A stretch of 15,839 bases of DNA, from contig QNAZ01000005.1 of the NCBI GenBank assembly GCA_003641645.1, positions 1 through 15,839 of the forward strand. Direction: 5' to 3'. Of this stretch, positions 13,326-15,839 are shown in pieces. Origin of the DNA: Thermodesulfobacteriota bacterium (lineage in GTDB: Bacteria; Desulfobacterota; Thermodesulfobacteria; Thermodesulfobacteriales; Thermodesulfobacteriaceae). The translations under genes were made by a program, and so were the position numbers. Position 1 is the stretch's first letter. The number at the start of each line of letters is the position of its first letter. The notes under the pieces were generated by a model. The model was not told the origin of the DNA. It was given only the letters and a program-made list of their open reading frames with translations, and ran no database searches.

Positions 13326-15002
13326 TTACTTAACTCCACGCTCAAGTTTATATTGATAAGAAGCTTTTATAAAAGATTTAAATAAAGGATGAGGATTTAT
13401 GGGTTTAGATTTAAATTCAGGATGAAATTGAACTCCTATGAACCAAGGATGGTCTTTTAATTCTACTATTTCAACTAACTCCCCATCTGGAGAAGTTCCC
13501 ACAACTTCTAATCCAGCTTTTTCCATAGCTTCTCTATAAATATTATTAAATTCATAACGATGACGATGTCTTTCAAATATTTCTTTTTTTTGATAAGCCT
13601 CCCATACTTTAGATCCATTTTTAAGAATACAAGGATAAGCTCCTAATCTCATTGTTCCTCCAAGATCACACCCTTCGTCTCTTCTTTCAATACGTCCCTT
13701 TCTATAGTCATACCATTCTTTCATTAAATAAATTACAGGATAGGGAGTATCTCTATCAAACTCTGTAGAATGTGCTTCTTTCCATCCAAGCACATTTCTT
13801 GCAAATTCAATTACAGCAAGTTGCATCCCGAGACATATTCCAAAAAAAGGTATTTTTCTTTTTCTAGCATAATTTATAGCAAGGATTTTTCCCTCAATAC
13901 CTCTTATACCAAAACCACCAGGAACAAGTATTCCATCTATATCTTCTAAATAATTATCTAAATTTTCTGGAGTTAATTCATCTGCATTTATAAATTTCAA
14001 ATTGACCTTTAATTTATTTGCAAGTCCTCCATGAATAAGAGCCTCATTTAGAGATTTGTAAGAATCTTTTAAACTTACATATTTACCAATAATACCAATG
14101 GTTACTTCATCTTCAGGATTTTTGTAAATTCTTACTATGTTTTCCCATACACTTAAATCTGGTTCTCTTGTCCACATATTTAAATATTCTATGATTTTAG
14201 TATCAAGTCCTTCTTTATGAAAAATTAAAGGGATTTCATAAATACAATCTATATCCTTAGCAGTAATTACAGCATCTTCTTCCACATTACAAAATAGTGC
14301 GATTTTTTTCTTTATCTCTGGAGGTAAAAATCTATCAGTTCTACAAAGAATAATATCAGGTTGAATTCCAATAGCTCTCAATTCTTTTACACTATGTTGA
14401 GTTGGTTTAGTTTTAAGCTCTCCTGCAGTTTTTATATAGGGAACATAAGTAAGATGAATATATAAAGCATTTTCTTTTCCTAATTCGTATCCTAATTGTC
14501 TTATAGCTTCTAAAAAAGGAAGACTTTCAATATCTCCTACAGTACCTCCTATTTCTATTATAGCTACATCAATTTGAGGACTTGCAAGATCTAAAATGCA
14601 GGCTTTTATCTCATCTGTTACATGTGGTATTATTTGAACTGTGCCTCCTAAATATACTCCCTTTCTTTCTTTAGTAATAACTGAATAGTAAATTTTTCCA
14701 GAAGTATAATTATTTTTAGCACCCATTTGAGCTGAAGTAAAACGTTCATAGTGCCCTAAATCAAGGTCTGTCTCGGTTCCATCTTCTGTAACATATACTT
14801 CTCCATGCTGAAAAGGATTCATAGTGCCTGGATCAACATTTATATAAGGATCTAATTTTTGAAGAGTAACCCTTAATCCACGTGCTTCAAGTAAAGCACC
14901 AATAGATGCTGCAGCAAGTCCTTTTCCTAAAGAAGAGAGAACTCCACCTGTAATAAAAATGAACTTAGTATGTAATTTTCTTTTATTTCTTGGAGATCTC
15001 AT
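13326..15002 (-). CDS. pyrG: CTP synthase
   Basis: Amidates UTP to CTP with glutamine and ATP. The 558 residues comprise the N-terminal synthetase domain (FITGGVLSSLGKG at about 16-28, KLDPYINVDPGTMNPFQHGEV, IGGTVGDIES near 151-160) and a class I glutamine amidotransferase domain with catalytic Cys390 (GICLGMQ), His527 and Glu529 (FHPE). About ten extra residues (RSPRNKRKLH) precede the usual start, but no internal ATG offers an alternative. The upstream Shine-Dalgarno is weak (AGGT at 12 nt). It is second in the operon, 27 nt after the M24 peptidase. Confidence 0.97.
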   Translation of the reverse strand: MRSPRNKRKLHTKFIFITGGVLSSLGKGLAAASIGALLEARGLRVTLQKLDPYINVDPGTMNPFQHGEVYVTEDGTETDLDLGHYERFTSAQMGAKNNYTSGKIYYSVITKERKGVYLGGTVQIIPHVTDEIKACILDLASPQIDVAIIEIGGTVGDIESLPFLEAIRQLGYELGKENALYIHLTYVPYIKTAGELKTKPTQHSVKELRAIGIQPDIILCRTDRFLPPEIKKKIALFCNVEEDAVITAKDIDCIYEIPLIFHKEGLDTKIIEYLNMWTREPDLSVWENIVRIYKNPEDEVTIGIIGKYVSLKDSYKSLNEALIHGGLANKLKVNLKFINADELTPENLDNYLEDIDGILVPGGFGIRGIEGKILAINYARKRKIPFFGICLGMQLAVIEFARNVLGWKEAHSTEFDRDTPYPVIYLMKEWYDYRKGRIERRDEGCDLGGTMRLGAYPCILKNGSKVWEAYQKKEIFERHRHRYEFNNIYREAMEKAGLEVVGTSPDGELVEIVELKDHPWFIGVQFHPEFKSKPINPHPLFKSFIKASYQYKLERGVK

Positions 15003-15029
15003 TATGAAATCACAACCTATTTTATCATA

Positions 15030-15839
15030 TCATCTTAAAAAAATCCAATCTCTTGAAGTAGAATTTAATCTTTTGAGTCCTTTTTTAGTTACTAAAAAGG
15101 TCTCTTCAATTCCTATTACTCCTAAATCAGGAACATGAAACTTTGGTTCTAAAGCAATAACCATATTTTCCTTTAAAATTATTTTTTGTCCTAAGGCTAA
15201 AGGTGGAGGTTCATCAATATGGAGTCCAACTCCATGTCCTATAAACTTCGTATTTCCTCCATGATGCATAAAAAAACTTTCTAAACCTTCCTCTTTTGCC
15301 ATTAATAAAGCTTTTTCATAAATTTCACCACTTTTAATCCCGGGTTTAATTTCTTTTTCTAAAGTAGTTAAAATTTTTAAAGCAGTTTTATAAAAAGGTT
15401 CTGCAGACTTTAATATTTTAAAGCTTGCCATTCTGGTTTGATCAATATAATAACCCTTAAAGTATCCTGAAAAATCCAGTAAAATAGGATCATCTTTTTT
15501 AAGTTTTTTAAAGCTTGCTCCTCCGGGAAAACCAGGAACACCCTTTCCTCCTTGACCAGTTAAAGCATAAATAGGACTGAGAGCCTCCTTACCTGAAATT
15601 AAATGCCCATAAGTTAGCTCAAAACCATATAAAGATCTTGTTATTCCAGGATGACCTAAAATACGAAGTTCATTTTCTAAAAGAGCACTTGCTTCAATTT
15701 CCTTCATTCCCGGTCTGAAGTAAGAAATTGCTTTTTTTAAAGCTTTATCAATAACTTTACCAGCTTTTTTAATACAATTTATTTCATAAGGAGTTTTTAT
15801 CATTCTTGTTTCCATTATAAGAGAATCTATTTTTTGTAA
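15030..15839 (-). CDS. M24 metallopeptidase (Xaa-Pro peptidase-like), 5' end outside window
   Basis: C-terminal pita-bread catalytic domain of an M24 peptidase. Counting from the ATG at 15815, the dinuclear metal ligands are Asp114 (LLDFSG), Asp125 (YYIDQTR), His194 (GHGVGLHIDEPP), Glu223 (ALEP) and Glu237 (GIEET). The frame stays open upstream of that ATG to the window edge (residues LQKIDSLI), the ATG has no Shine-Dalgarno sequence, and METRMIKTPYEI resembles the linker after the creatinase-like N-terminal domain of Xaa-Pro peptidases. I therefore read it as a partial gene, although a stand-alone methionine-aminopeptidase-like start at 15815 is possible. The PGFPGGASF segment before the first ligand is unlike MetAP. 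Ends in TGA. Confidence 0.75.
   Translation of the reverse strand, partial: LQKIDSLIMETRMIKTPYEINCIKKAGKVIDKALKKAISYFRPGMKEIEASALLENELRILGHPGITRSLYGFELTYGHLISGKEALSPIYALTGQGGKGVPGFPGGASFKKLKKDDPILLDFSGYFKGYYIDQTRMASFKILKSAEPFYKTALKILTTLEKEIKPGIKSGEIYEKALLMAKEEGLESFFMHHGGNTKFIGHGVGLHIDEPPPLALGQKIILKENMVIALEPKFHVPDLGVIGIEETFLVTKKGLKRLNSTSRDWIFLR

Noticed and set aside
1..15839. Mobile element, CRISPR array, phage or defence system
   Set aside because: No direct repeats with spacers, transposase or integrase motifs, or foreign composition; the tRNA 3' ends show no att-like duplication.

Overview
The window looks like chromosomal core sequence from an AT-rich thermophilic anaerobe. By eye the DNA is about 30% GC and the proteins are rich in Lys, Glu and Ile. 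All four tRNA genes nevertheless have almost pure G:C acceptor stems, the usual mark of a high growth temperature in an AT-rich genome. A four-subunit pyruvate:ferredoxin-type oxidoreductase, a ZapB-ZapA-6S RNA-RNase Y cluster and an anaerobe-style gene set suggest Thermodesulfobacterium or a relative (Thermodesulfobacteriota). That assignment is inference. I see no mobile element, CRISPR array or phage gene.

Layout. Nearly everything lies on the minus strand, so it is described here from the right edge leftwards. (a) 15839-11558: an M24 metallopeptidase (its 5' end runs off the window), CTP synthase (pyrG), a PHP phosphoesterase and quinolinate synthase (nadA), tightly packed as one operon. 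(b) 11534-8348: a promoter, then zapB, zapA, a 6S RNA whose 5' part overlaps the end of zapA, RNase Y (rny) interrupted by one in-frame TAA, and ymdB. (c) 7038-8359, plus strand: fabG and def, convergent with ymdB, whose end def overlaps by 12 bp. (d) 6900-3914: porC-porD-porA-porB, fired from a promoter back-to-back with the fabG promoter. (e) 3909-43: three repeats of one design, in which a consensus promoter drives one or two tRNA genes followed within 12-30 nt by a protein gene. These are tRNA-Gly to a UPF0173 hydrolase, tRNA-Lys/tRNA-Glu to queC-ykgJ-Fur/PerR, and a CAU-anticodon tRNA to a Nif3-like protein.

Two genes are damaged. Between UPF0173 and tRNA-Lys lies a decayed mobB-like gene with two homopolymer frameshifts, two in-frame TGA codons and no recognisable EGFK segment. 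RNase Y is full length (519 sense codons) except for a TAA at codon 112, directly against an A11 run. The four por genes encode an enzyme linking 2-oxoacid (pyruvate) oxidation to ferredoxin. The other groups serve nucleotide and NAD synthesis, fatty-acid synthesis, protein N-terminal maturation, cell division and RNA turnover. I found no convincing intrinsic terminator; the compact junctions suggest read-through and processing instead.

Several starts were moved from the longest reading frame to sites supported by a Shine-Dalgarno sequence or by family alignment (queC, UPF0173, porB, ymdB, the PHP gene, rny).
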